Shown: positions 1 to 6,227 of the stretch, in pieces | Position numbering within the stretch: the stretch's first letter is position 1 | Layout of the letters: each line of letters begins with the position of its first letter | Made by a program: the position numbers and the translations under genes | The notes under the pieces: model-generated | What the model saw: only the letters and a program-made list of their open reading frames with translations | What the model was told of the DNA's origin: nothing | Databases searched by the model: none | DNA from: JBMNTP01 sp050945795 | GTDB lineage: Bacteria; Bacillota; Clostridia; Christensenellales; MGBC116941 | Assembly: GCA_050945795.1 (NCBI GenBank) | Contig: JBMNTP010000031.1 | Location: 1 to 20,629 of the forward strand | DNA length: 20,629 bases | Reading direction: 5' to 3'

Positions 1-272
1 AACGACCACTTTATGCTTTTATGGATTAGTACACCATCTTTATTTGGGTCTACAACATTATAAAAAATACGTATCTGAGTACAGCCTTGCCCCTTTAAAT
101 ATTGATACCATTGGTTAGTATCAAGTTGATCATCAAAACCATTTATATATACAGTATCGCTTTTTCCCCTAAAACTTGAATGATTTCTGCAATCAAGTTT
201 CTCTAAGCCGTTGTTTAGAAATTCATTTCCATAGGAAGCAATTGTAATTATCTGGGCTACATCACCGATCAT
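1..272 (-). CDS. Partial hypothetical protein, cargo of the ssrA-associated element
   Basis: An open frame starts at an ATG (270-272, minus strand) and runs off the left edge without a stop, giving at least 90 residues. It begins MIGDVAQIITIASYGNEF and includes the acidic stretch FDDQLDTNQWYQYLKGQG followed by a hydrophobic IRIFYNVV strand. A GAGG ribosome binding site lies about 7 bases upstream, inside the last codons of the recombinase remnant, so the gene sits directly behind it on the same strand. I do not recognise the family. No signal peptide or membrane helix is visible in the part present. The AT-rich composition, unlike the housekeeping genes to the right, fits acquired DNA. The C-terminal part is missing from the window, so a function cannot be assigned. 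Confidence 0.7.
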   Translation of the reverse strand, partial: MIGDVAQIITIASYGNEFLNNGLEKLDCRNHSSFRGKSDTVYINGFDDQLDTNQWYQYLKGQGCTQIRIFYNVVDPNKDGVLIHKSIKWS

Positions 273-277
273 AATTA

Positions 278-1064
278 TTACCTCTTCTCATTAATCAAAT
301 TCATAACGGCGCCCACCGCCGCCGTGTTCTTATTAAAAAGGTGAGTGTATATCTTTTTGGCCATGCCGGCATTGGCAAGTACAGTTATTTCCCCGATATC
401 AAATTCTTGAATGCCGGCTTAATTTGATATACTTTGAAATGTCTGGCGAAACTCGTTAAGCATAATCTTAGTTGGCCCATTTTTGTAGCAGCTTGGCAAA
501 CAACTCTGATACATAGTTTAGGCAATAGTGACTGCAATTCCCCAAGACAATTATAAGCCCATCTCGTGCCACGTTTCACAAACATTCTTTTTATTTTATA
601 GCCGCGGCTCCGCTCCGCCTGAAGTGCAGAGGGCAAACCATCCGCATGCATAGTTTTCTTTTGGATGCACTTGTCTTTGTATCCTTGATAACGATTCCCT
701 ATTCAACCTGAGCGATGGCGCGGCAGATATCAAGCATAGGTTGCCCAAAATCGACATCCTAGCATTTAAGACTACAGAGATTTCTTAGCGGCGCAGTCCT
801 AAATATGCTCTAACTACACTGCTGCTCCCAGCCAGTTACCTTCAACCAGCCAAAAAAGGGATTTAAGCTGTTCAGGCATGTTACAGTGGCTTCATGCTGC
901 ATCCTTTTCGGATGGTCAACGCCTCCTATCGGATTCTTTAATATGTACTTTTTTCGAACGGCCTCTTTAAGCATCGAGTTAAGTAAATCATGATTCTTAA
1001 GTACTGTGTCTGGAAACAGATTATTGTCTTCCATCAGCGGCATGTAATATTCCAGGATATGCAT
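278..1064 (-). pseudogene. Degenerate tyrosine recombinase (phage/ICE-type integrase)
   Basis: Pieces of one integrase can be read in order on the minus strand across frame changes and stops. From about 1064 to 840 there is a core-binding (SAM-like) segment with LLNSMLKEAVRKKYILKNP, typical of integrases. At about 747-790 lies SLKC-stop-DVDF, matching the usual ALKW-x-DVDF after the first catalytic arginine. At about 660-710 lies IKDTKTSASKRKL, matching the KTKSSxRT strand. At about 420-450 lies FRQTF, like the HxFRHTFA box. Finally KKIYTHLF (341-355) carries the catalytic tyrosine codon at 347-349 and ends at a stop at 278. At least three in-frame stops and several frame changes make it non-functional. 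It lies beside the 3' end of ssrA, a classic integration target. Family knowledge supports an ssrA-integrated island; the exact element type is unknown. Confidence 0.75.
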
Positions 1065-1144
1065 AGGCTTTAGCCTTTATGGCTTCAATTTCTCTAACAG
1101 AGGTACGATTTGTCGGTCACTCATATTGATAATACCCTTATACG

Positions 1145-1373
1145 CTAGTTTTTGCCACCCGGTGCATATATATGTTTATCATCCAATACGCCAGTCACTC
1201 GGCCAAGTCGCATTCCTAAGCTTTACAAGCGCACCATCTTTCACGCCCACATTATGGCGAGCCAGCATTAACTCAGCTTCTTTCCGGCTTCGGTCATCAT
1301 ATACTACGATAGAGTGGAAGTAAAAATCCGTATTGACACCGGTATATTTAGCGTCAATACGGACAGTAGAAAA
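1145..1373 (-). pseudogene. Unrecognised ORF remnant abutting the ssrA 3' end
   Basis: A coding-like frame leaves the end of ssrA on the minus strand and reads TVRIDAKYTGVNTDF, then IVVYDDRSRKEAELMLARHN and VGVKDGALVKLR, before a stop at 1179-1181. A +1 shift near 1200 continues plausibly as GRVTGVLDDKHIYAPGGKN to a stop at 1145-1147. No start codon is present between the ssrA 3' end and this frame. The ORF therefore looks 5'-truncated, as expected if integration into ssrA cut it, and it is also frameshifted. I do not recognise the family. The charged, soluble-looking composition suggests a small cytoplasmic protein. The same bases also hold the inverted repeat I call the ssrA terminator, so part of the reading frame may be coincidental. 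Confidence 0.4.
1322..1363 (-). terminator. Intrinsic terminator downstream of ssrA
   Basis: A perfect 11-bp inverted repeat (arms 1353-1363 and 1327-1337, minus-strand arm TCCGTATTGAC) encloses a 15-base loop and is followed on the minus strand by a run of five T. It starts 12 bases after the CCA end of ssrA, so it is well placed to end that transcript. It could alternatively be a recombinase-related site of the integrated element, because it lies at the element boundary. Confidence 0.6.
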
Positions 1374-1375
1374 GT

Positions 1376-1396
1376 TGGTGGAGGCGAGGGGAGTCG
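1376..1396 (-). other. Probable attachment-site junction at the ssrA 3' end
   Basis: The last 21 bases of ssrA (T-loop 3' part, acceptor strand and CCA) abut the remnant element with its decayed integrase. Tyrosine recombinases of many phages and islands use exactly this part of tmRNA as attB, and the element's own copy restores the gene end. The partner direct repeat is not found in 1-1375, so the far end of the element would lie left of this window. The exact core cannot be set from one end. Confidence 0.4.
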
Positions 1397-1727
1397 AACC
1401 CCTGTCCGAAAAGCTGACTAAAAGAGCTTCTCCGAGCGCAGCGGATGTTTTAAGATTCCCCTCGCGCGGCTCCCAACCGCAGGATCCGCGTTACGGTAGC
1501 TTCATAAATCCGGCCCGCCTCAAAGCTTTGGCGGGTTCGTTCCCCACAAAATGACGCTCCGACCCTCGGCAGTGGGCGACCGAGGCGGAACGCTCACGGC
1601 TTTAAGCCGCGAGAGCTACTGTTTTGTTATTTGCGTTTATGTTTAGTTTCCAGGTTGTTGACGCAGCCCCGGAGCTGCGGCTCGCTTCTCTTCCACCCAT
1701 GCTCCCCGTCGAAACCAGTACGCCCCC
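1376..1727 (-). ncRNA. ssrA: tmRNA (ssrA), predicted tag ANNKTVALAA
   Basis: This single-piece tmRNA of about 352 nt rescues stalled ribosomes together with SmpB. The 5' end GGGGGCG pairs with CGCCTCC at the 3' end (7 pairs, one G-U), followed by A and an encoded CCA at 1376. The conserved 5' tRNA-like segment GTACTGGTTTCGACGGGG and the 3' T-arm GGTTCGACTCCCCTCGCC are clear. The mRNA-like part reads AAC-ATA-AAC then GCA AAT AAC AAA ACA GTA GCT CTC GCG GCT TAA. This gives the tag ANNKTVALAA, ending in the ALAA degradation signal read by ClpXP-type proteases. Several GC-rich pseudoknot-like pairings follow the tag stop. smpB lies nearby on the same strand, separated by a lysA-type gene. Known biology fixes the function; tag and ends are read directly. 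Confidence 0.96.
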
Positions 1728-1796
1728 ATAATAGCGGCTATTAAGCCGCCTTATAAACGCAGCATTTGATGGATTGCGGCAATCTGCCACTATACT

Positions 1797-1825
1797 ATTA
1801 TACCACGAAGGCCGTTTTCTGTGCA
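1797..1825 (-). promoter_or_regulatory. Sigma-A-like promoter of ssrA
   Basis: On the minus strand TGCACA (1820-1825) and a perfect TATAAT (1797-1802) are separated by 17 bases, with an extended TG one base before the -10. Initiation near 1790 would leave a leader of about 60 nt before the mature 5' end at 1727, removed by RNase P as in other tmRNA precursors. Confidence 0.65.
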
Positions 1826-1932
1826 GATACAAGGCTCAGCCTTCTTTTGCCATAGCTAAAATTTACGTTCCAACGTTGCGGCTGCGATGCTCTTTGAGCA
1901 CACCAGCGGCGCAGGTTATAATGCCATACTAT

Positions 1933-3189
1933 CTATATGCCGTCAAACATTCCGGTAAAATCGAATGTGGCAAAATAATCCTTTTCGTTTTCCGCTCTTC
2001 TTATAAGCTGACTCGATCCATCCTCTTTTAAAAGTATCTCTGCCGATCTCAGCTTGCCATTATAGTTATATCCCATCGCATAACCATGCGCTCCGGTATC
2101 GTGTATAACTATAATGTCGCCGACATCTATTTTGGGCAGCATTCTGTCAACCGCAAACTTATCATTGTTCTCACAAAGCGAACCGGTAACATCATACTTA
2201 TGGTCGTTAGCCATATTTTCCTTGCCCATAACAGTTATATGATGATACGCGCCATACATCGCCGGCCTCATAAGATCGGCGGCGCAGGAGTCAAGCCCGA
2301 TATACTGCTTATACGTATCTTTTTGATGTATAGCGGTGCTGATAAGATAACCGTACGGCCCCGTCATATACCGGCCCAGCTCGCTATATATCGCTACTTC
2401 CATGCCTGCCGGCTTTATTGTCTCATCATATGCTTTTTTTACATTTTCGCTTATGCTTTCAATATCCGCCTCGTCCTCATCAGGCAGATAAGGTATGCCA
2501 ATTCCTCCCGACAGGTTTATAAAGCGTATATCGGCGCCCGTCTCGTCCCTTAGCTCTACCGCCGTATTGAACAGCTTTTTAGCAAGGCTAGGATAATAGC
2601 GCGGGTCAGTTACGTTACTAGCGAGAAACGCATGAAGCCCGAATACCTTGGCCCCTTTTTCAATAAGCATCTTAAAGCCGCGGCTTAGCTGCTCCCTTGT
2701 AAAGCCGTATTTGGCTTCTCCGGGAGTGCCCATAACCATATTGCCAAGATAAAACTCCCCGCCCGGATTATAACGGCAGCTTATAACTTCGGGTATGCCA
2801 CCGTTCTTTTCCAGGAACTCGATATGTGTTATATCATCGAGGTTTATTGTGGCGTTAAGCTCGCGTGCCAGCTTGTATTCCTCTGCCGGAGTAGCGTTTG
2901 AGGAAAACATAATTTCACTTTCCTTAAAGCCTGTCCTATCGGCGAGCAGCAGCTCGGTATAGCTTGAGCAATCGACACCGCAACCTTCCTCTTTCAATAT
3001 GTTTATAATAAAGGGGTTGGGATTTGCCTTAACCGCATAGTACTCTTTAAAGCCTTTATTCCAGGAAAACGCCTTATTCAGCCTTCTGGCGTTTTCCCTT
3101 ATGCCCTTTTCATCATACAAATGAAAAGGCGTGGGGTATTTGCTTATTATGCTTTCAATCTGCTCTTTTGTAAAAGGTGTGTTCTTCAT
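1933..3189 (-). CDS. lysA: Diaminopimelate decarboxylase-type PLP enzyme
   Basis: A fold-type III PLP-dependent decarboxylase of 418 residues. The likely reaction is meso-diaminopimelate to L-lysine plus CO2, the last step of lysine synthesis, in the cytoplasm. The PLP lysine is K54 in YYAVKANPNP. The phosphate-binding glycine run is SGGIGIP (227-233), followed by ELGR (270-273), CENND (339-343) and the Y-x-N-rich DTGAHGYAMGYNYNG (364-378). The usual HxHIGSQ motif reads HAFLASN (186-192), so the second His is Phe. From memory this variant is shared by a Firmicutes/Bacteroidetes subgroup annotated as DapDC, so the substrate is likely but not certain. The ATG start follows GAGG by about 8 bases. 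The gene begins 35 bases after smpB and probably shares its transcript. Another amino- or diamino-acid decarboxylase is the main alternative. Confidence 0.88.
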   Translation of the reverse strand: MKNTPFTKEQIESIISKYPTPFHLYDEKGIRENARRLNKAFSWNKGFKEYYAVKANPNPFIINILKEEGCGVDCSSYTELLLADRTGFKESEIMFSSNATPAEEYKLARELNATINLDDITHIEFLEKNGGIPEVISCRYNPGGEFYLGNMVMGTPGEAKYGFTREQLSRGFKMLIEKGAKVFGLHAFLASNVTDPRYYPSLAKKLFNTAVELRDETGADIRFINLSGGIGIPYLPDEDEADIESISENVKKAYDETIKPAGMEVAIYSELGRYMTGPYGYLISTAIHQKDTYKQYIGLDSCAADLMRPAMYGAYHHITVMGKENMANDHKYDVTGSLCENNDKFAVDRMLPKIDVGDIIVIHDTGAHGYAMGYNYNGKLRSAEILLKEDGSSQLIRRAENEKDYFATFDFTGMFDGI

Positions 3190-3224
3190 ACTGTAAACCT
3201 CTATATTTTTTTAAGCGACTATTC

Positions 3225-3686
3225 CTATTCCTTTTCGCCCCTGCCCGCCCTTTCAATGGCGCGCTTGGCATCCTGTTCGGCCTTGGCATGCCGCTTATCA
3301 TACAATTTCTTGCCCTTGGCCAACGCCAGCTCAACTTTAACCCTGCCTTCTTTAAGGTACAGCGACAGCGGAATCAGCGCGTATCCATCCTGCTGTATAT
3401 GCCCCCCAAGCCTTGATATTTCGCGCTTATGCATAAGCAATTTCCTTACCCTAAGCGGGTCTCGGTTGAATATATTGCCCTGCTCATACGGGCTTATATG
3501 CATATTATAAAGATACATTTCGCCTTTATATACATTGGCATAACTATCTTTAAGATTAACCTTGCCCTGGCGTATGGATTTAACCTCGGTACCGCTCAGC
3601 GCTATTCCGGCTTCAAACCTGTCCTCAATAAAATAATCGAACCTGGCTTTCCGGTTTTGCGCGCATATTTTTATTCCGCCCGCCAT
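3225..3686 (-). CDS. smpB: SsrA-binding protein SmpB
   Basis: SmpB binds the tRNA-like domain of tmRNA and delivers it with EF-Tu to stalled ribosomes. The product has 153 residues, the usual length. It starts MAGGIKICAQNRKARFDYFI, with the family segments FEAGIALSGTEVKSIRQGKV, NLKDSYANV and PYEQGN, and the basic C-terminal tail (LAKGKKLYDKRHAKAEQDAK) that enters the empty mRNA channel. The start chosen is the ATG at 3686, nine bases after GGAGG; the frame extends upstream only to an unlikely TTG overlapping that ribosome binding site. Its partner ssrA lies 1.5 kb downstream and rnr lies just upstream, an arrangement common in Firmicutes. A good promoter overlaps the end of rnr, so smpB need not depend on rnr transcription. 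Confidence 0.97.
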   Translation of the reverse strand: MAGGIKICAQNRKARFDYFIEDRFEAGIALSGTEVKSIRQGKVNLKDSYANVYKGEMYLYNMHISPYEQGNIFNRDPLRVRKLLMHKREISRLGGHIQQDGYALIPLSLYLKEGRVKVELALAKGKKLYDKRHAKAEQDAKRAIERAGRGEKE

Positions 3687-3722
3687 AATACAAAACCTCC
3701 GCGGCAAACAGCCGTAACATTA

Positions 3723-3750
3723 ATTATAACACATCTTCGCTTCACTTCAA
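3723..3750 (-). promoter_or_regulatory. Promoter of smpB (and lysA)
   Basis: On the minus strand TTGAAG (3745-3750) is followed after 16 bases by TATAAT (3723-3728), preceded by an extended TGT. The -35 overlaps the last codons of rnr. Start of transcription near 3716 leaves a leader of about 30 nt before the smpB ATG. Confidence 0.7.
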
Positions 3751-5813
3751 CTGGAATACAGCTCAAACTGCGCTTTCCTAAGATGCATATCAACTCCTGT
3801 TACAACTATCCTCACCTTATCGCCAAGCCGGTATATCTTCTTCTTTCTTCTGCCCTGCAAAAGGTATCTCGCCTCGTTATATTCATAATAGTCATCCCGA
3901 AGCGCCTCCATACGAACAAGACCCTCGCAGGTATTATCAAGCTCAACAAATATTCCGGCGTTGCTAACGCCACTTATAATGCCCTTATAGCTTTTACCAA
4001 TTTTGCTTTCAAGGTACTCGCACTTTTTAATATCAACCGCCGCCCGTTCAGCATCCATAGCGTTTCTTTCACGTTCGCTGCATTGCGACGCCACCTCCGG
4101 CATATGCGACTCAAAAGCCGGAAACTTTTTAGCCTGCCCGTTTATCTGCGCCTTAAGTATGCGGTGCAGCAGCAGGTCGGGATACCGCCTTATAGGCGAT
4201 GTGAAATGCGCATAGAATTCCGAGGCCAGTCCAAAATGCCCGGCGTTTCTTTCGCTGTACTTGGCTTTTTGCATTGAGCGCAGCATCAGCCTAGAAATAA
4301 CGCCTTCTTCCTCTCTGCCTTTTATGTCTTGCAGCAGCTTTTGCAGCGTTTTAGGGCGCAACGATTTTTTTGGTAGCCTATACCCCAGCTCACCTATAAA
4401 ACGCGCGAACTCCGTCATCTTAACTTCGTCCGGCCTCTCGTGTATCCTGTAAATACACGGCGCGCCGCTCCAGTGCAGATGCGAGCAGATAGTTTCGTTA
4501 GCGGCTATCATAAATTCCTCTATCATATGCTCGGCCTCGCCACGCTCCCGCTTTTTAACCAGAGTAGCCCTGCCGTCTTTACCCAGAGTTATATCCGCCT
4601 CCGGCACGTTAAACTCTATGCTGCCCCGCCTTTCGCGCGCAGCGTACAATACGCCCATCAAGTCCCGCATCATATTAAAATGCTCAAGTAAATGCTCATA
4701 TTTATCCATGAGCTGCCTGTCCCTGTCAAATATAGCGTTAACATCGTCATACGTCATGCGCTCCGCCGTGCGTATAACTGATTGCGAAATCCTGTAATCT
4801 ATAACCTTGCCGGTTTCGTCTATATCCATAAAGCATGACATTGTCAGCCGGTCGCTCGCCCTGTTTAAAGAGCATATGCCGTTTGACAGCGTCGGCGGCA
4901 GCATGGGTATAACTGAGCCGGGAAAGTATACGCTGGTGCCGCGTCTTAGCGCCTCCTGGTCAAGAGCCGAGCCCGTCTTTACATAATGGCTTACATCGGC
5001 TATATGTACGCCGAGAGTGTAAACGCCGTTTTCCATGCTTATAGATATCGCGTCGTCAAGGTCTTTAGCGTCGGCGCCGTCTATTGTAAATATAATCATA
5101 TCGCGCAGGTCCTCCCTGCCTTCAATATCCGCCTTTTCAATATAGCTTCCGGCGCTCGCCGCTTCTTTCATTGCCTGCTTTGGAAACTCATCGTTTAAAG
5201 AGAACTGCCGCATCAGCGCCTTCATATCGGTATCGGCTTCTCCCGCCGCTCCGAGCACTTCATCTATGCGGCCGAGCGCGCCGGCGTTGGCGGTAGCGAA
5301 CCGCACAATAGCCGCTACTACTTTGTAGCCGTCTATAGCACCGTTTACATTCTGCGCCGGTATCTCGACTTCATTAAGCCTCGCGTCGTCGGATACTACA
5401 ACGCCGCCCCGCGCGTCGCCCTTAAAAACGCCTATAATCATGCTGTTGGCACGGGACAATACCGAAACAACCTCTCCCTCACGATCGCCGCCTCCCTTTT
5501 GGCGCACCGCTACTATATCTCCGTTCATGCCTCCGTTTAGCGAAGGCGCGGGTATAAACACATCCCCGCCTTCCTGCAACAGGAAACCAAAGCCGCGCGG
5601 ATTAACCTGCAACCGTCCTGTCATAAGCCCTACCTGCTTTGGCAAGGCGTATTTTCCTTTTTTGGTTATCATTAGCTCGCCGCTTTCGGTAAGCTCTCTT
5701 AGCGCCGCACCGGCCTTGCCATAATCAAGTCCCGAGGCTGGTATTATTTCCTCCGCCATAAGCGGCTTATCCGCCGCGGCAATGATTTCCATTATTAATT
5801 CTCTATTTTCCAT
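3747..5813 (-). CDS. rnr: Ribonuclease R (RNB-family 3'-5' exoribonuclease)
   Basis: RNase R degrades structured RNA 3' to 5', including mRNA released by trans-translation. The 688-residue product starts with a winged-helix-like segment (1-60). Cold-shock/OB folds follow (about 62-170, with GRLQVNPRGFGFL). The RNB catalytic domain contains FTIDGADAKDLDDAIS (242-257), in which D245, D251, D253 and D254 match the metal-binding aspartates. HFTSPIRRYPDLLLHR is the RNB signature. A C-terminal S1 domain (about 612-688, with YKGIISGVSNAGIFVEL) ends almost at the stop, so the long Lys-rich tail of E. coli RNase R is absent. AGGAG precedes the ATG closely. It lies 30 bases after a strong terminator that follows secG. 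RNase II is less likely because of the winged-helix start and the smpB context. Confidence 0.97.
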   Translation of the reverse strand: MENRELIMEIIAAADKPLMAEEIIPASGLDYGKAGAALRELTESGELMITKKGKYALPKQVGLMTGRLQVNPRGFGFLLQEGGDVFIPAPSLNGGMNGDIVAVRQKGGGDREGEVVSVLSRANSMIIGVFKGDARGGVVVSDDARLNEVEIPAQNVNGAIDGYKVVAAIVRFATANAGALGRIDEVLGAAGEADTDMKALMRQFSLNDEFPKQAMKEAASAGSYIEKADIEGREDLRDMIIFTIDGADAKDLDDAISISMENGVYTLGVHIADVSHYVKTGSALDQEALRRGTSVYFPGSVIPMLPPTLSNGICSLNRASDRLTMSCFMDIDETGKVIDYRISQSVIRTAERMTYDDVNAIFDRDRQLMDKYEHLLEHFNMMRDLMGVLYAARERRGSIEFNVPEADITLGKDGRATLVKKRERGEAEHMIEEFMIAANETICSHLHWSGAPCIYRIHERPDEVKMTEFARFIGELGYRLPKKSLRPKTLQKLLQDIKGREEEGVISRLMLRSMQKAKYSERNAGHFGLASEFYAHFTSPIRRYPDLLLHRILKAQINGQAKKFPAFESHMPEVASQCSERERNAMDAERAAVDIKKCEYLESKIGKSYKGIISGVSNAGIFVELDNTCEGLVRMEALRDDYYEYNEARYLLQGRRKKKIYRLGDKVRIVVTGVDMHLRKAQFELYSS

Positions 5814-5845
5814 AACTCTCCTAAATAGCAGAAGCCCCTTTCATA

Positions 5846-5875
5846 TAAAAAGGGCATCACCATACGGTGATGCCC
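5846..5875 (-). terminator. Strong intrinsic terminator between secG and rnr
   Basis: A perfect 10-bp stem (5852-5861 with 5866-5875, minus-strand arm GGGCATCACC) has a 4-base loop and is followed on the minus strand by TTTTTATAT. It lies 15 bases after the secG stop and about 30 bases before the rnr start. It should end the secG transcript, and it leaves rnr dependent on read-through or on an unseen promoter. Confidence 0.85.
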
Positions 5876-5889
5876 GGATAAAACCTTTT

Positions 5890-6150
5890 TCAGGCCGCAA
5901 CCTTTTGAATTATAGCCGTTGCAATCGACAACACTATCAGCGCAGCCACCGATATTTTTGTCAACAGCACCAGGCGTCCTTCTAAGGTTTTGCCTTTGTT
6001 CTTTCCGAAATAAGAATCCGACGAACCGCCTCCGCCCATGATGCCGGCCGACGCCCCTTCGTTCTTCCCCGATTGCATAGCAACCACCGTTATTACCACT
6101 ATGCCCGACAGCGCGAGCAGTATTCTAAGTATCAAGTTTATTACTTCCAC
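5890..6150 (-). CDS. secG: Preprotein translocase subunit SecG
   Basis: SecG is the small membrane subunit that assists SecYE/SecA in protein export. The 86-residue product has two hydrophobic helices (about 6-24 and 62-82) joined by a Gly/Ser-rich loop (SAGIMGGGGSSDSYFGKNKGK). This includes the family-typical Q-S-G-K-x-E-G-x-x-x-G run after helix 1. A GTG start at 6150 is chosen because AGGAGG lies nine bases before it; the ATG further upstream would add 14 charged residues and would overlap the promoter. The gene has its own promoter and a strong terminator and is probably transcribed alone. secG just upstream of rnr-smpB is a familiar order in Firmicutes, which supports the call. Confidence 0.94.
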   Translation of the reverse strand: MEVINLILRILLALSGIVVITVVAMQSGKNEGASAGIMGGGGSSDSYFGKNKGKTLEGRLVLLTKISVAALIVLSIATAIIQKVAA

Positions 6151-6182
6151 AGGATCATGCCTCCTATACCGATAACGCTCAT

Positions 6183-6211
6183 ATTCTAACACATGCTTGA
6201 ATATAAAGCAA
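6183..6211 (-). promoter_or_regulatory. Promoter of secG
   Basis: On the minus strand TTGCTT (6206-6211) and TAGAAT (6183-6188) are spaced by 17 bases, with TG one base before the -10. Initiation near 6176 gives a leader of about 25 nt containing the AGGAGG site. This supports the GTG start of secG over the upstream ATG at 6192, which lies outside the transcript. Confidence 0.7.
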
Positions 6212-6227
6212 CGAATTTTTGTTAATC

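Noticed and set aside
385..651. 88-codon minus-strand frame beginning MHADGLPSALQ
   Set aside because: It starts inside the KTKSS-like part of the integrase remnant in a shifted frame; better explained as pseudogene sequence than as a gene.
1376..1440. Possible separate tRNA gene (T-arm and CCA)
   Set aside because: The other half pairs 350 bases away with the tmRNA 5' end, and a tag reading frame lies between; it is the tRNA-like domain of ssrA.
1333..1554. Plus-strand frame of 73 codons and minus-strand frame 1602-1832 over ssrA
   Set aside because: Both are translations of the structured tmRNA; only the ten-codon tag frame is meaningful.
3429..4277. 282-codon plus-strand open frame antisense to smpB and rnr
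   Set aside because: It lies wholly opposite well-supported genes, has no ribosome binding site and reads as an aromatic/Leu/Ile-rich mirror of their codons.
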